Shown: positions 7,276-16,119 of the stretch, one piece after another
Layout of the letters: each line of letters begins with the position of its first letter
Position numbering within the stretch: the stretch's first letter is position 1
Source: CAYSLC01 sp964431545
GTDB lineage: Bacteria; Desulfobacterota; Desulfobacteria; Desulfobacterales; JAABSP01
Reading direction: 5' to 3'
Assembly (NCBI GenBank): GCA_964431545.1
Contig: CAYSLC010000052.1
Location: 1-26,785, forward strand
DNA: 26,785 nt
The notes under the pieces: generated by a model
Databases searched by the model: none
What the model saw: only the letters and a program-made list of their open reading frames with translations
What the model was told of the DNA's origin: nothing
Program-made: the position numbers and the translations under genes

Positions 7276-8115
7276 CTAGAGATCGAAGACCATGTTGGCC
7301 TTGACGGCCACACAGGCCATCCGCCTCCGTTTGCGCCGGATGATGGCCCGGCACTCCTTGACGAGCCCGCGCATCTCCCGGTCCGTCCGGTCCTGGTTCA
7401 GGTGGAACAACCCCAGCTTTCGGACACCGGCCGCCAGGCCCAGGTCGAGGGCGTGGAGGTAGGTGGAGTGGCCGAAGGACTTGTACTTTTCGTACTCCCG
7501 GGGGGTGTACTCGCCGTCGTGGATCAGCAGGTCCGCCCCTTCGGAGAAGGCGGCGTACGTCTGGAAGTCGAGGCCCTTGGGGTGGGGGTGGAAGAGTTCG
7601 TTGTCGGTGATGAAGACGAAGGTCTTGTCCCCCTCGATGAACTTGAACCCCTTGCCGGTGTTGGGGTGGGAGAGGTCGATGGGGAAGACCCGGATCGATC
7701 CGATCTCGAAAAAGGCGGGGTGATCCTCGGGATGGTAGGTGATGTTGGCGGCCACCTGGGAGAACCGGACGGGGAAGAAGGGGGGCATCATCACCTGGGT
7801 GAGCATCTTCTCCACGTACCGGGGGAAGGGGCACCGGTACATCCGGATGTCGAAGGCGTCGCTGTAGATCGGCTTGAAGAACGGGAACCCCATGACATGG
7901 TCCCAGTGGGCATGGGTGAAGATGAGGTGGATCCGCCGGGGGCCTTCGGTCATCAGGAGGTTTCCCAGCCGGCGGATCCCGGTTCCGGCGTCCACGATGA
8001 TGAGTTCGCCGCTTCTGGCCCGGATCTCCAGACACGTGGTGTCCCCCCCGTGCTCGTAGTACATTTTCCCGGAAACGGGGATGGAGCCCCGAGATCCCCA
8101 GCACTTGATGTACAT
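7276..8115 (-). CDS. Metallo-beta-lactamase-fold hydrolase
   Basis: A 279-residue cytoplasmic MBL-fold protein. It opens with CWGSRGSIPVSG, then GGDTTCLEI and VDAGTGIRRLG (Asp42). The dinuclear metal site THAHWDHVMGF follows, with His68, His70, Asp72 and His73, and later DLSHPN and DLLIHDGEYT supply further ligands. This start and spacing are typical of a stand-alone bacterial group often annotated as metal-dependent hydrolases related to cyclic-nucleotide phosphodiesterase, PhnP and RNase Z-like proteins. The substrate is not evident. It is the last gene of the - strand operon, 16 bp after the PrmA-like gene. AAGG lies about 7 nt before the ATG. Confidence 0.85.
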   Translation of the reverse strand: MYIKCWGSRGSIPVSGKMYYEHGGDTTCLEIRARSGELIIVDAGTGIRRLGNLLMTEGPRRIHLIFTHAHWDHVMGFPFFKPIYSDAFDIRMYRCPFPRYVEKMLTQVMMPPFFPVRFSQVAANITYHPEDHPAFFEIGSIRVFPIDLSHPNTGKGFKFIEGDKTFVFITDNELFHPHPKGLDFQTYAAFSEGADLLIHDGEYTPREYEKYKSFGHSTYLHALDLGLAAGVRKLGLFHLNQDRTDREMRGLVKECRAIIRRKRRRMACVAVKANMVFDL

Positions 8116-8131
8116 GGTCAGCCTTTCGGAC

Positions 8132-9022
8132 TCAGTGGAGCCGCTTTCCCGGCCGGCATACCTCCCCGAAAACGGTATGCCAGACCCCGTCGCTTTCCCG
8201 CCTTTCCAGGATCCGAACGGGATACCCGGAGAGCTGATCGGCGATGGCGTTCGCCTGGCTTCTCATCAACCCGGAGAGAATGAACCCCCTTTTCCGAAGG
8301 AACCCTTCGGAACCGATGAGTCGCCGCATCACATCATAGTGGATATTGGCAATGAGAAAATCGGCAGAAACGTCGATGAACGTCTCGGCCGTCCCCTGGA
8401 GGGCCAGGGCCCGACCGTCCAGCCCGTTGAGGGCGATGTTCCGTTTCGCGGTGCGGGCGGCCAGGAGGTTGAGATCCACCGCAAGGGCATGCCGGGCCCC
8501 CACCCGGCAGGCCGCGATGGCAAGGACCCCCGTGCCGGTGCCGAGGTCGAGAACGGTATCGATCCCCTCTTCTTTGAAAGCCAGATCGATCAGTTCCAGG
8601 CAATCCCTTGTGGTGGCATGGGTGCCGTTGCCGAAGACGACGCCCGGATCGATGGAGAGGGTAAACGGGTCGTCTCCGCGGGGCGGGCTCCAGGCGGGTG
8701 CCACCGTGAACCGTCCGGCCTCGATGGGGGCCGGGGCCGCCCCCTGCCATTGATGGTAAGGCATCCGGAAACGGTCCAGGAGGGCCAGGTCCGGCTGATC
8801 CCGCACCAGCCGGTCCACCGTTTCATGGGCGGGTTCCGAAAAGAAGAGAAAGGCCGTATCCCCCTCCTGCCAGTTGCCGAGATACCCGCCGGAGACCGGC
8901 TCCCGGCGGGGGCTCGGGCGTCCCTGAAGGTAGTAGATATAGAGTTCTTCCGGCGGCGCCGTCGTTGGGATGTTGCCGCCGTCCCCGGCGGCCGGATGGT
9001 CCGCTCCCCGGTCCCTATTCAT
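8132..9022 (-). CDS. prmA: Ribosomal protein L11 methyltransferase-like SAM enzyme (PrmA family)
   Basis: The 296-residue protein has the PrmA hallmarks: SIDPGVVFGNGTHATTRDCLEL (about 123-144) before the SAM fold, motif I VLDLGTGTGVLAIAA (157-171), AVDLNLLAARTAKRNIALNG for the ribose-binding strand, and DFLIANIHYDV near 221-231. In PrmA this last motif is usually NILA-like; the NIHY variant is mildly unusual. The divergent N-terminal domain would hold the substrate-recognition part. PrmA trimethylates ribosomal protein L11. The ATG at 9022 overlaps the upstream CBS gene's stop by 8 nt, which implies translational coupling. The reading frame is open further upstream but only into the CBS gene. 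A different protein substrate cannot be excluded. Confidence 0.85.
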   Translation of the reverse strand: MNRDRGADHPAAGDGGNIPTTAPPEELYIYYLQGRPSPRREPVSGGYLGNWQEGDTAFLFFSEPAHETVDRLVRDQPDLALLDRFRMPYHQWQGAAPAPIEAGRFTVAPAWSPPRGDDPFTLSIDPGVVFGNGTHATTRDCLELIDLAFKEEGIDTVLDLGTGTGVLAIAACRVGARHALAVDLNLLAARTAKRNIALNGLDGRALALQGTAETFIDVSADFLIANIHYDVMRRLIGSEGFLRKRGFILSGLMRSQANAIADQLSGYPVRILERRESDGVWHTVFGEVCRPGKRLH

Positions 9023-9692
9023 CCGAGGGCAGCCGGTCGAGGTACCATTGCATGGGGTCGAGCAGGGTATATCCCATCCCCTCCAGCTTCCGCTTGACCC
9101 GGGCCACATTGTTGGTCAGCAGGTAGGGAAAGACGGCCCGCTTGCCCTCTTCCCAGTACCGGGCCACCAGCACGCTGCCGAAGGAGATCTTCTCCTCGGT
9201 GATGGCGTCCACGATCTGTTTGAGCTGACCGACGCGATCCTCCACCAGGATGCCGATGAGGGTGCCGGGCTCGCCGATCCCCATGACGTTGATGAAGGCG
9301 CGGACCAGATCCCGGATGGAGAGGATCCCTTTGAGCTTTCCGGCGTCATCCACCACCGGAAACGCGCCCACCCGGGTCTTCTGGATAAGGAGAAGGGCGT
9401 CCTGGATGGTGTACAGGGGGGTGAGGGTCACGGGATCCCGGGTCATGATCTCCCGGGCGGAGATCTTGGCGAGACTCTGCCGGGTCTCGGCGCTCTCGGG
9501 GTCCTCCAGGACGGAGGAGGGCATGGCGCTGCGGATGTCCCGATCCGTCACGATGCCCAGCAGATGGTTCTCATCGTCCACCACCGGGAGATGGCGGATC
9601 TGGTGCTCCGCCATCAGGTTCTTCATCTCCGGGATGGTCGCCTTCTCGCCGACGGTGACGACCGCTTTGGTCATGGATCTATCGACAAACAT
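9015..9692 (-). CDS. Tandem CBS-domain protein with C-terminal ACT-like domain (AcuB-like)
   Basis: A 225-residue soluble regulator. CBS1 spans about 1-60 (MTKAVVTVGEKATIPEM, IRHLPVVDDENHLLGIVTDR) and CBS2 about 80-135 (IMTRDPVTLTPLYTIQDAL, FPVVDDAGKLKGILSIRDL). An ACT-like region (about 142-210, GEPGTLIGILVEDRVGQLKQI) follows. This order matches AcuB-type proteins, which bind adenine nucleotides through the CBS pair. The gene directly follows an AcuC-like deacetylase after a 24-bp gap, the same pairing as in Bacillus acuABC (established). That makes a role in acetyl-CoA synthetase or acylation control plausible. No acetyltransferase (AcuA) is seen in the window. GGAG sits 8 nt before the ATG. 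Confidence 0.87.
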   Translation of the reverse strand: MFVDRSMTKAVVTVGEKATIPEMKNLMAEHQIRHLPVVDDENHLLGIVTDRDIRSAMPSSVLEDPESAETRQSLAKISAREIMTRDPVTLTPLYTIQDALLLIQKTRVGAFPVVDDAGKLKGILSIRDLVRAFINVMGIGEPGTLIGILVEDRVGQLKQIVDAITEEKISFGSVLVARYWEEGKRAVFPYLLTNNVARVKRKLEGMGYTLLDPMQWYLDRLPSDE

Positions 9693-9716
9693 GTCCGTTG
9701 CTCCGATCGGTTGGGA

Positions 9717-10667
9717 TTAATCTCTTAGCAGCACTTCGATATGGTTCCGGATCAGCTCGGGGAGCCGCTTCAGGGAGTACCCCCCCTCCAGGATGGAGAC
9801 GACCCGCCCCTTGGCGTACCGATCCCCCAGCTCCATGATCCGCTCCATAATCCAGGTGAAACAATCCGTGGAGAGATTGATGCCCGCCATATCGTCCTCC
9901 GCGTGGGCGTCGAATCCGGTGGAGGCGAGGATCACCTCGGGTTCGAAGTTGGTGAAGGCCGGGATGAGATCCTTTTCCACGGCGGCCTTGAACTCCTCGT
10001 CCCCCTGTCCCGGAAGCAGGGGGGAGTTGAGGGTGAACCCGTACCCTTCGCCGGTCCCCTTTTCGAATTCCCGGCCGGTGCCCGGGAAGGCGAAGGAGGG
10101 GTGCTCGTGGATCGAATAGTAGAAGACGGTGGGGTCGTGTTCGAACATGTGCTGGGTTCCGTTGCCGTGGTGGACATCGAAGTCGATGATCCCCACCCGG
10201 GTGATCCCCCACGCCTGCTGGAGGTACCGGGCCGCGATGGCGATGTTGTTGAAGTAGCAAAAGCCCATGGCCGTCTCCACCTCGGCGTGGTGCCCCGGCG
10301 GCCGTACGGCGCAGAAGGCGTTGTCGATCGCCCCCTCCATGAGAAGGGCCAGGGTGTCGAGGATCCCCCCCACGGCGAGCAGGGCGGTCTCATAGGTCTC
10401 CCGGCACATCTGGTTGTCCGGGTAGTCGAACTCCGTCATGCCGAAGAGGCAGGCCTCTTCGAATCGAAGGATGTACTTCACGTGGTGGACCATCTCGATC
10501 CATTTCTGGGAGGCCCGGCTCCCCTTGATCAGGGTCAGATGGTCGAGGAGTCCGGCGTCCTTGATCCCCCGGAACACGGCCACCAGCCGCTCGGGCACCT
10601 CCGGATGGTACTCCCCCGTCTTGTGCATCAGAAATCGTTGGTCGAATAAGAGGCCCGTCCTTCTCAT
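9717..10667 (-). CDS. AcuC-like histone deacetylase-superfamily protein
   Basis: The 316-residue protein belongs to the Zn-dependent HDAC/AcuC/acetylpolyamine amidohydrolase superfamily. Key residues are all present: RPPGHHAE with His126/His127, FCYFNNIA, the zinc ligands DFDVHHGNGTQ (Asp164, His166) and STGFDAH (Asp253), and the transition-state Tyr297 in LEGGYS. It is therefore predicted to remove acyl groups from protein lysines or small amides. AcuC in Bacillus deacetylates acetyl-CoA synthetase (known); here the substrate is inferred only from the AcuB-like neighbour. It lies 35 bp after the CooC-like gene. The ATG at 10667 is preferred because homology begins with MRRTGLLFDQRF and a GGGGGGTG precedes it; the open frame extends upstream only into cooC. 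Confidence 0.93.
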   Translation of the reverse strand: MRRTGLLFDQRFLMHKTGEYHPEVPERLVAVFRGIKDAGLLDHLTLIKGSRASQKWIEMVHHVKYILRFEEACLFGMTEFDYPDNQMCRETYETALLAVGGILDTLALLMEGAIDNAFCAVRPPGHHAEVETAMGFCYFNNIAIAARYLQQAWGITRVGIIDFDVHHGNGTQHMFEHDPTVFYYSIHEHPSFAFPGTGREFEKGTGEGYGFTLNSPLLPGQGDEEFKAAVEKDLIPAFTNFEPEVILASTGFDAHAEDDMAGINLSTDCFTWIMERIMELGDRYAKGRVVSILEGGYSLKRLPELIRNHIEVLLRD

Positions 10668-10702
10668 GTCCACCCCCCGTTCACCGGCCGCCCGGCTGGA
10701 CG

Positions 10703-11452
10703 CTATTGGATGATCCGGTCGAAAATCTCGAACGCCGCCCGAACCGCCGGGCTGTCCTCGGGCATCCCGATGGTGGGTTTTCCGTTGAGGTCGTACTCGT
10801 AAAGGGTCTCGTCCTCGGGAATGGTCCCGGCAAGCTCCAGCCCTTCGGCCTTGATGATCTCCATGACCGCGTCGGGGGGCCCGTTCCTGGCCTGATTGAT
10901 CACCAGGTACGACTTTGCCATCCCGATGTTCAGCTCCTCGGCCAGCTTCCGGATCCGGGCCGCCGCCTGGAGCCCCCGTCGGGAGGTGTCGGTGACGATC
11001 AGCAGAATGTCGACGTTCTTGGTGGTCAGCCGGCTGATGTGCTCCATGCCGGCCTCGTTGTCCATGACGATATAGGGGTAGTTGGCGGTCAGCTTCTCCA
11101 TGAAACCGCTCAACAGGGTGTTGGCGGCGCAGTAGCATCCGGCCCCCTCGGGCTGCCCCATCACCACCAGGTCGTACCCCCCGGACTCCACGATGGCCTC
11201 CTCCATCCGCATGGAGATGAAGACATCCTTGGTCATCCCCTCGGGAACCTTCCCCTTCTTCATGTCCTCCCGGGCGGTGCCGAGGGTATCGGCCACCTCG
11301 ACCCCCAGCACCTCGTTGAGGTTGGCATTGGAGTCGGCGTCCACGGCGAGCACCGGGGTCTTGCCCCGTTCACTCAGATATCTCAGAAGAAACCCGGCCA
11401 GCGTGGTCTTTCCGGTCCCCCCTTTTCCGGCCAGCGCGATTGTAAACGGCAT
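10703..11452 (-). CDS. cooC: CooC/AcsF-type nickel-insertion ATPase
   Basis: A 249-residue MinD/ParA-type P-loop ATPase with deviant Walker A GKGGTGKTT (9-17), switch I VDADSNANLNEVLG (37-50) and VMDNEAGMEH as the Walker B-like region. The diagnostic feature is GQPEGAGCYCAAN with Cys106-x-Cys108, the metal-binding pair of CooC proteins. CooC dimers use ATP to help nickel enter the C-cluster of carbon monoxide dehydrogenase; AcsF does a similar job for acetyl-CoA synthase. No CODH or ACS gene is in the window, so the client is elsewhere or different. It heads the - strand operon; AAGGAG lies 9 nt before the ATG at 11452. Confidence 0.9.
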   Translation of the reverse strand: MPFTIALAGKGGTGKTTLAGFLLRYLSERGKTPVLAVDADSNANLNEVLGVEVADTLGTAREDMKKGKVPEGMTKDVFISMRMEEAIVESGGYDLVVMGQPEGAGCYCAANTLLSGFMEKLTANYPYIVMDNEAGMEHISRLTTKNVDILLIVTDTSRRGLQAAARIRKLAEELNIGMAKSYLVINQARNGPPDAVMEIIKAEGLELAGTIPEDETLYEYDLNGKPTIGMPEDSPAVRAAFEIFDRIIQ

Positions 11453-11515
11453 CTTGTGGAACTCCTTTTCGCGGTTCTCCCGCGCTCGTGAATTCGGTCG
11501 ATAATAATAGGTAAA

Positions 11516-11544
11516 TAATTAGGCCAGTTGAGGGAAACAGTCAA
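11516..11544 (-). promoter_or_regulatory. Possible promoter of the cooC-led operon
   Basis: On the - strand TTGACT (11544-11539) is followed 17 bp later by the A/T-rich TAATTA (11521-11516). The -35 is good, but the -10 matches only its first two bases. The call rests mainly on its position 64 bp upstream of the first gene in an A/T-rich patch. Confidence 0.35.
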
Positions 11545-11698
11545 GTAACTTTTTAAAATCCCCAACTTTTTCCATCTCCCCGGCGCCTTCCCGGGGGCCT
11601 GCCGCCGGCCCCGTTCCCCCCTTGCAATGGCCTCCGCCCTGTGCTACATGGCCCTCGGACAAACCTGTTATTCCAATATCTCGTAAGGAGGAGAACAT

Positions 11699-12856
11699 AT
11701 GGATTTTGAGCTGAACAAATCCCAGAAGGAGATCCAGAAGGCGGTCCGGGACTTCGTGAAGGGCGAGTTCAAGAAGGATGTCATCCTGGAACTGGAAGAG
11801 AAGCATGAATATCCCACCGAAATCTGGAAGAAGGCCGCGGATCTGGGCTTCATCGGGATCCACTTCCCGGAAAACTATTCGGGACAGGGCCTCGGGGTCC
11901 TGGAGAACATCCTCGTGGCCGAGGAGTTGTGCCGCGGGGACTCCTCGGTCGGCGCCTGCCTGATCCTGGCCGATTTCGCTTCGGAGATCGTTCTCCACTT
12001 CGGCAACGAGGCGCAGAAGCGGACCTGGCTGCCCAAGGTGGCCGAGGGGGAGGTCCTCTCCTGCGGCGCCTTCACCGAACCGGACCACGGATCCGACATC
12101 ACCCGGATGGAGACCACGGCGGTCCGGGACGGCGGCGAGTGGGTGATCAACGGCACAAAGATCTTCATCACCAACGGCGGCCCCCTGGCCGGGTTCTACT
12201 GCGTCCTGTGCCAGACCGATCCGGACGCCTCCCCGGCCCACCGGGGAATGAGCCTCCTTTTGGTGGAAGGGGACCGCCAGGGCCTTACCACCGCCAGCGT
12301 GGGCACCAAGATGGGAATCCGGATGATGCGGACGGCCGAGGTCAGCCTCAAGGACGTCCGGGTCCCGGCGGAGAACCTCATCGGGGAGGAGAACCGGGGG
12401 TTCTACCATGTCCTCGAGTTCTTCGACGAAAGCCGCATCCTCATCGCCGCACAGGGGCTCGGCACCGCCCAGGGGGCCTTCGACCGGGCCCTGGCCCATG
12501 TGAAAAGCAGGGAGCAGTTCGGCAAGAAGATCGCCCGGTTCCAGGTGACCCAGCACAAGCTGGCGGACATGGCCACCAAGATCGAGATGGCCCGGCTGCT
12601 GGTCTACAAGGCCGCCTGGAACTTCGACCAGGGCCGCATCGACCCCAAGCTGACCTCCATGGCCAAGATGGCCGCCGGCAGGGCCGCCGTGGAAGTGGCC
12701 GACGAGGCGATCCAGCTCCTGGGGGGCTACGGCTATATGCTCGACTACGAAGTGGAGCGGTTCTACCGGGACGCCAAGATCTGCGAACTCTACGAGGGCA
12801 CCAAGGAGATCCAGAAGAACACCATCGCCTCCGCCCTCATCGGAAAGCTCCGCTAG
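11699..12856 (+). CDS. Acyl-CoA dehydrogenase
   Basis: A 385-residue FAD enzyme that introduces the alpha,beta double bond in an acyl-CoA and passes electrons to ETF. The full three-domain architecture is present: an N-terminal helical domain (FELNKSQKEIQKAVRDFV), the middle beta domain with FAD/substrate motifs CGAFTEPDHGSD and WVINGTKIFITNGG, and the C-terminal helical domain with SREQFGKKIARFQ and QLLGGYGYMLDYEVERFYRD. The catalytic base is Glu366 in LYEGTKEIQKN, the position used by short-chain and butyryl-CoA type enzymes. The length is typical. An AAGGAGGAG precedes the ATG by about 6 nt. It is a single gene, divergent from the cooC operon and convergent with the NifA-like regulator. 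Chain-length preference is not readable. Confidence 0.95.
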   Translation: MDFELNKSQKEIQKAVRDFVKGEFKKDVILELEEKHEYPTEIWKKAADLGFIGIHFPENYSGQGLGVLENILVAEELCRGDSSVGACLILADFASEIVLHFGNEAQKRTWLPKVAEGEVLSCGAFTEPDHGSDITRMETTAVRDGGEWVINGTKIFITNGGPLAGFYCVLCQTDPDASPAHRGMSLLLVEGDRQGLTTASVGTKMGIRMMRTAEVSLKDVRVPAENLIGEENRGFYHVLEFFDESRILIAAQGLGTAQGAFDRALAHVKSREQFGKKIARFQVTQHKLADMATKIEMARLLVYKAAWNFDQGRIDPKLTSMAKMAAGRAAVEVADEAIQLLGGYGYMLDYEVERFYRDAKICELYEGTKEIQKNTIASALIGKLR

Positions 12857-12905
12857 GGGCACCGCCCGGAACGGGGCCTCCCCTTACGTATTCCCGCCAC
12901 ACAAG

Positions 12906-12935
12906 AAGGGCCGGCCATAAAAGAGCCGGCCCTTT
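12906..12935. terminator. Bidirectional intrinsic terminator
   Basis: AAGGGCCGGC (12906-12915) and GCCGGCCCTT (12925-12934) form a perfect 10-bp stem with a 9-nt A-rich loop. It sits between the converging acyl-CoA dehydrogenase and regulator genes, with short T runs on both sides, so it can serve both. Confidence 0.8.
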
Positions 12936-12943
12936 CCACCCCT

Positions 12944-14467
<1,524 letters not shown>

Positions 14468-14501
14468 ATCTTGCACCTTTGCGGAGGGTGAACCGGTTGA
14501 T

Positions 14502-14520
14502 CGAATCCGTTGCGAATCCG
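14502..14520. repeat. Direct repeat CGAATCCG in the regulator leader
   Basis: CGAATCCG occurs at 14502-14509 and again at 14513-14520, 11 bp apart start to start, just downstream of the regulator's -10. A third copy lies at 14663-14670 within the same intergenic region. Same-face spacing suggests a possible operator, perhaps autoregulatory. Confidence 0.45.
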
Positions 14521-14528
14521 AACGGCGT

Positions 14529-14556
14529 ATTCTAAACGGTTTCCATGGAATTGCAA
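14529..14556 (-). promoter_or_regulatory. Sigma70-type promoter for the NifA-like regulator
   Basis: On the - strand TTGCAA (14556-14551) and TAGAAT (14534-14529) are 16 bp apart. The predicted leader is about 55 nt. The -10 matches the consensus in five of six positions. Confidence 0.65.
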
Positions 14557-14657
14557 TACATTTTTGTCGCACATCCGCTGACAACCGACGCTTCCGTCCA
14601 TCCGCCCTCACCGCAAACCTGGAACCCGGAGGCCTGAAAGCGGATCGGACCACCTCC

Positions 14658-14735
14658 GTTTCCGAATCCGGAAACCGCAGGCCGGGTCCTTTCCCCGGCG
14701 GACGGCCCGATCCTCCCCGGCACCGCTCCGCCGGG
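14658..14735 (-). terminator. Three GC hairpins after the protease gene
   Basis: Directly after the protease stop on the - strand are stems at 14716-14721/14730-14735 (6 bp), 14681-14686/14694-14699 (6 bp) and 14658-14664/14669-14675 (7 bp, 4-nt loop). None has a U-tract. They may end or stabilise the protease transcript, but the evidence is only structural. Confidence 0.35.
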
Positions 14736-14736
14736 C

Positions 14737-15840
14737 CTACCGCCCCCCGAGGTAGGAGCGGAACTCCTTCATCGCCTCCTTGATGTCGATGGCGAAGCCG
14801 ATCCCTTCGAACTTCCGGGTGATCATTTTCAGCGTATTGATGCCGACCACGTTCCCGTCGGCGTCGATGAGGGGGCCGCCGCTGTTTCCGGGATAGATGT
14901 GGGCATTGGTCCGGATGTAGTAGCTGTCGAACCCCGAAACCACACCGGAACTCACGTTGTCCCGGATCCCCAGGGGAGACCCGACGGCGTAGACCTTCTG
15001 TCCCTGGGAGAGGCGCGCCTTGCCCCTCGGGGAGAGGTAGGGACTCTCCAGGCATCGGTCCAGCTTGAGGAGGGCCAGATCGTGATCCGCGCTCAACGCC
15101 ACCAGGTGGGCCTCCATCTTCGACCGGTCCTTGAGGGTGATGGTGAACGTCCGGGTATGGGCCTGCCGGCTCTTGGACCGGTAGTCATATTTCTGGGAGG
15201 AATACTTGCGCTTGTCCGCATCGAATTCGGCCTTTTTCTGATCGTAATACTCTTTCCGGGCCTCATACCGCCGCAGTTCCTGGTTGTACTGGCCCTCCGC
15301 CGCCATTTTCGTTGCCAGATCTTCCTGTCGGTCCATGCGCCGTTTGTATTCATCCAGCCTGCGCCGGGTCTCCTCCAGGTACCGCCGCTCCGCTTCGAAC
15401 TGCTTTTCCGCCGCCTTGATCCGCCCGTCGATCTCCTTGAACATCCGCGCGGTCTGCTGTTTCTGGGCCTCATCCCCTTTGATGACATGTTTGTTGGTGA
15501 GGATATACCCGTCCGCGTTGACGAAGAACCCCGAGCCCGAGCCGATGGGCGTCTCCACCTTGACGGTCATCAGGGTCGCCCGTTCCACGGCGTTTTTCGG
15601 ATCATACCGCGCGGCGAACTCCTCTTTGAGATTCCGCGCCTTGGGGCCCGTCTCCTGGATGCCGCTGAGGACGTCCATATTCTCTTCGGTGGCCACCGGC
15701 GAGTCCGTATACCGCCAGTTTCCATCGGCATCCTTGTATTTGTAGATCTTCCCCCCGGCCGAAACGGGAATGGCGACCGCCGCCACAATCGCCGTCAAAA
15801 CCGAGAAAAAGGACCGTCGATGGTTCCGCCGTCTTTTCAT
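14737..15840 (-). CDS. Secreted trypsin-like (S1C) serine protease with DUF4124 N-terminus and coiled-coil insertion
   Basis: The 367-residue preprotein has a charged, hydrophobic signal peptide (about 1-28) and a DUF4124-type segment (KIYKYKDADGNWRYTDSP, 31-48). A chymotrypsin-fold protease related to the Deg/HtrA group follows. The triad is complete: His118 in ILTNKHVI, Asp254 in HDLALLKL, Ser320 in YPGNSGGPL. Between His118 and the strand carrying Asp254 is a roughly 105-residue, Lys/Glu/Arg-rich, strongly helical stretch (about 122-228). It looks like an antiparallel coiled coil and is absent from ordinary family members. No PDZ domain follows. It should act in the periplasm or at the envelope. 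AAAGGGG precedes the ATG. Its leader of about 270 nt contains a c-di-GMP riboswitch, and it is divergent from the two-partner secretion genes. Confidence 0.92.
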   Translation of the reverse strand: MKRRRNHRRSFFSVLTAIVAAVAIPVSAGGKIYKYKDADGNWRYTDSPVATEENMDVLSGIQETGPKARNLKEEFAARYDPKNAVERATLMTVKVETPIGSGSGFFVNADGYILTNKHVIKGDEAQKQQTARMFKEIDGRIKAAEKQFEAERRYLEETRRRLDEYKRRMDRQEDLATKMAAEGQYNQELRRYEARKEYYDQKKAEFDADKRKYSSQKYDYRSKSRQAHTRTFTITLKDRSKMEAHLVALSADHDLALLKLDRCLESPYLSPRGKARLSQGQKVYAVGSPLGIRDNVSSGVVSGFDSYYIRTNAHIYPGNSGGPLIDADGNVVGINTLKMITRKFEGIGFAIDIKEAMKEFRSYLGGR

Positions 15841-15982
15841 GTCATCCCCTTTTTTCCATCCTCAGGGTTGGTTTTATTGGAGGCCCGGCCCAACCCACCG
15901 AAACCTTTACAAGGGTCTCGCCACGATCAGGGTCGGAAGCCTCGCCCGGAGATCGAACGCTTTTTTACAGAACATCGGGCTG

Positions 15983-16029
15983 AAAAACGAGAAAGGAAAG
16001 GGAGGTGTCCTCCGGCAACCCCGCTTTCC
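15983..16029 (-). promoter_or_regulatory. Candidate riboswitch expression platform
   Basis: On the - strand GGAAAG-c-GGGG (16029-16019) can pair with CTCC-CTTTCC (16004-15995), and GGAGG (16013-16009) can pair with CCTCC (16005-16001). Either hairpin would break aptamer P1 or its GGGGTTGCC core. They are followed by a pyrimidine run ending in T5 (15987-15983). This resembles a terminator that excludes the ligand-bound aptamer, which would make c-di-GMP an ON signal. Confidence 0.4.
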
Positions 16030-16092
16030 ACGTTCCCCGTGGACCGGTGGCTTTGCGTCCCAGCCTTGCGGTCTGGTTTGCCCTGACTGGAC
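16007..16092 (-). promoter_or_regulatory. Cyclic di-GMP-I (GEMM-I) riboswitch aptamer in the protease leader
   Basis: Reading the - strand from 16092, the sequence has P1 5' arm GTCC, then AGGGCAAACC and a CCAG-A-CC / GG-CTGG stem capped by the GNRA tetraloop GCAA (16069-16066). The invariant GGGACGCAAAGCC (16061-16049), a second stem CCACG/CGTGG, the conserved GGGGTTGCC and the P1 3' arm GGAC (16010-16007) follow. This order and these conserved blocks define GEMM-I. The base equivalent to Vc2 G20 is G (16082), which predicts c-di-GMP rather than cGAMP. It lies about 170 nt upstream of the protease start and on the same strand. Confidence 0.93.
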
Positions 16093-16119
16093 AAATGGAT
16101 CAGTCTCTCGACGTTCCTC

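Noticed and set aside
11578..11596. CCCCGG/CCGGGG stem upstream of the acyl-CoA dehydrogenase
   Set aside because: A short GC stem with no T-tract, in a divergent intergenic region where no terminator is needed; likely chance.
11628..11644. Sigma54-like TGGC...TGC element upstream of the acyl-CoA dehydrogenase
   Set aside because: The GG and GC elements are separated by 12 bp instead of the required 10, so it is not a valid sigma54 promoter.
14468..15055. Upstream extension of the NifA-like regulator's reading frame
   Set aside because: The frame stays open by chance through the gap and into the protease gene. Homology begins at MKTIEEVTLLYEISK, which has a Shine-Dalgarno site and a promoter immediately upstream.
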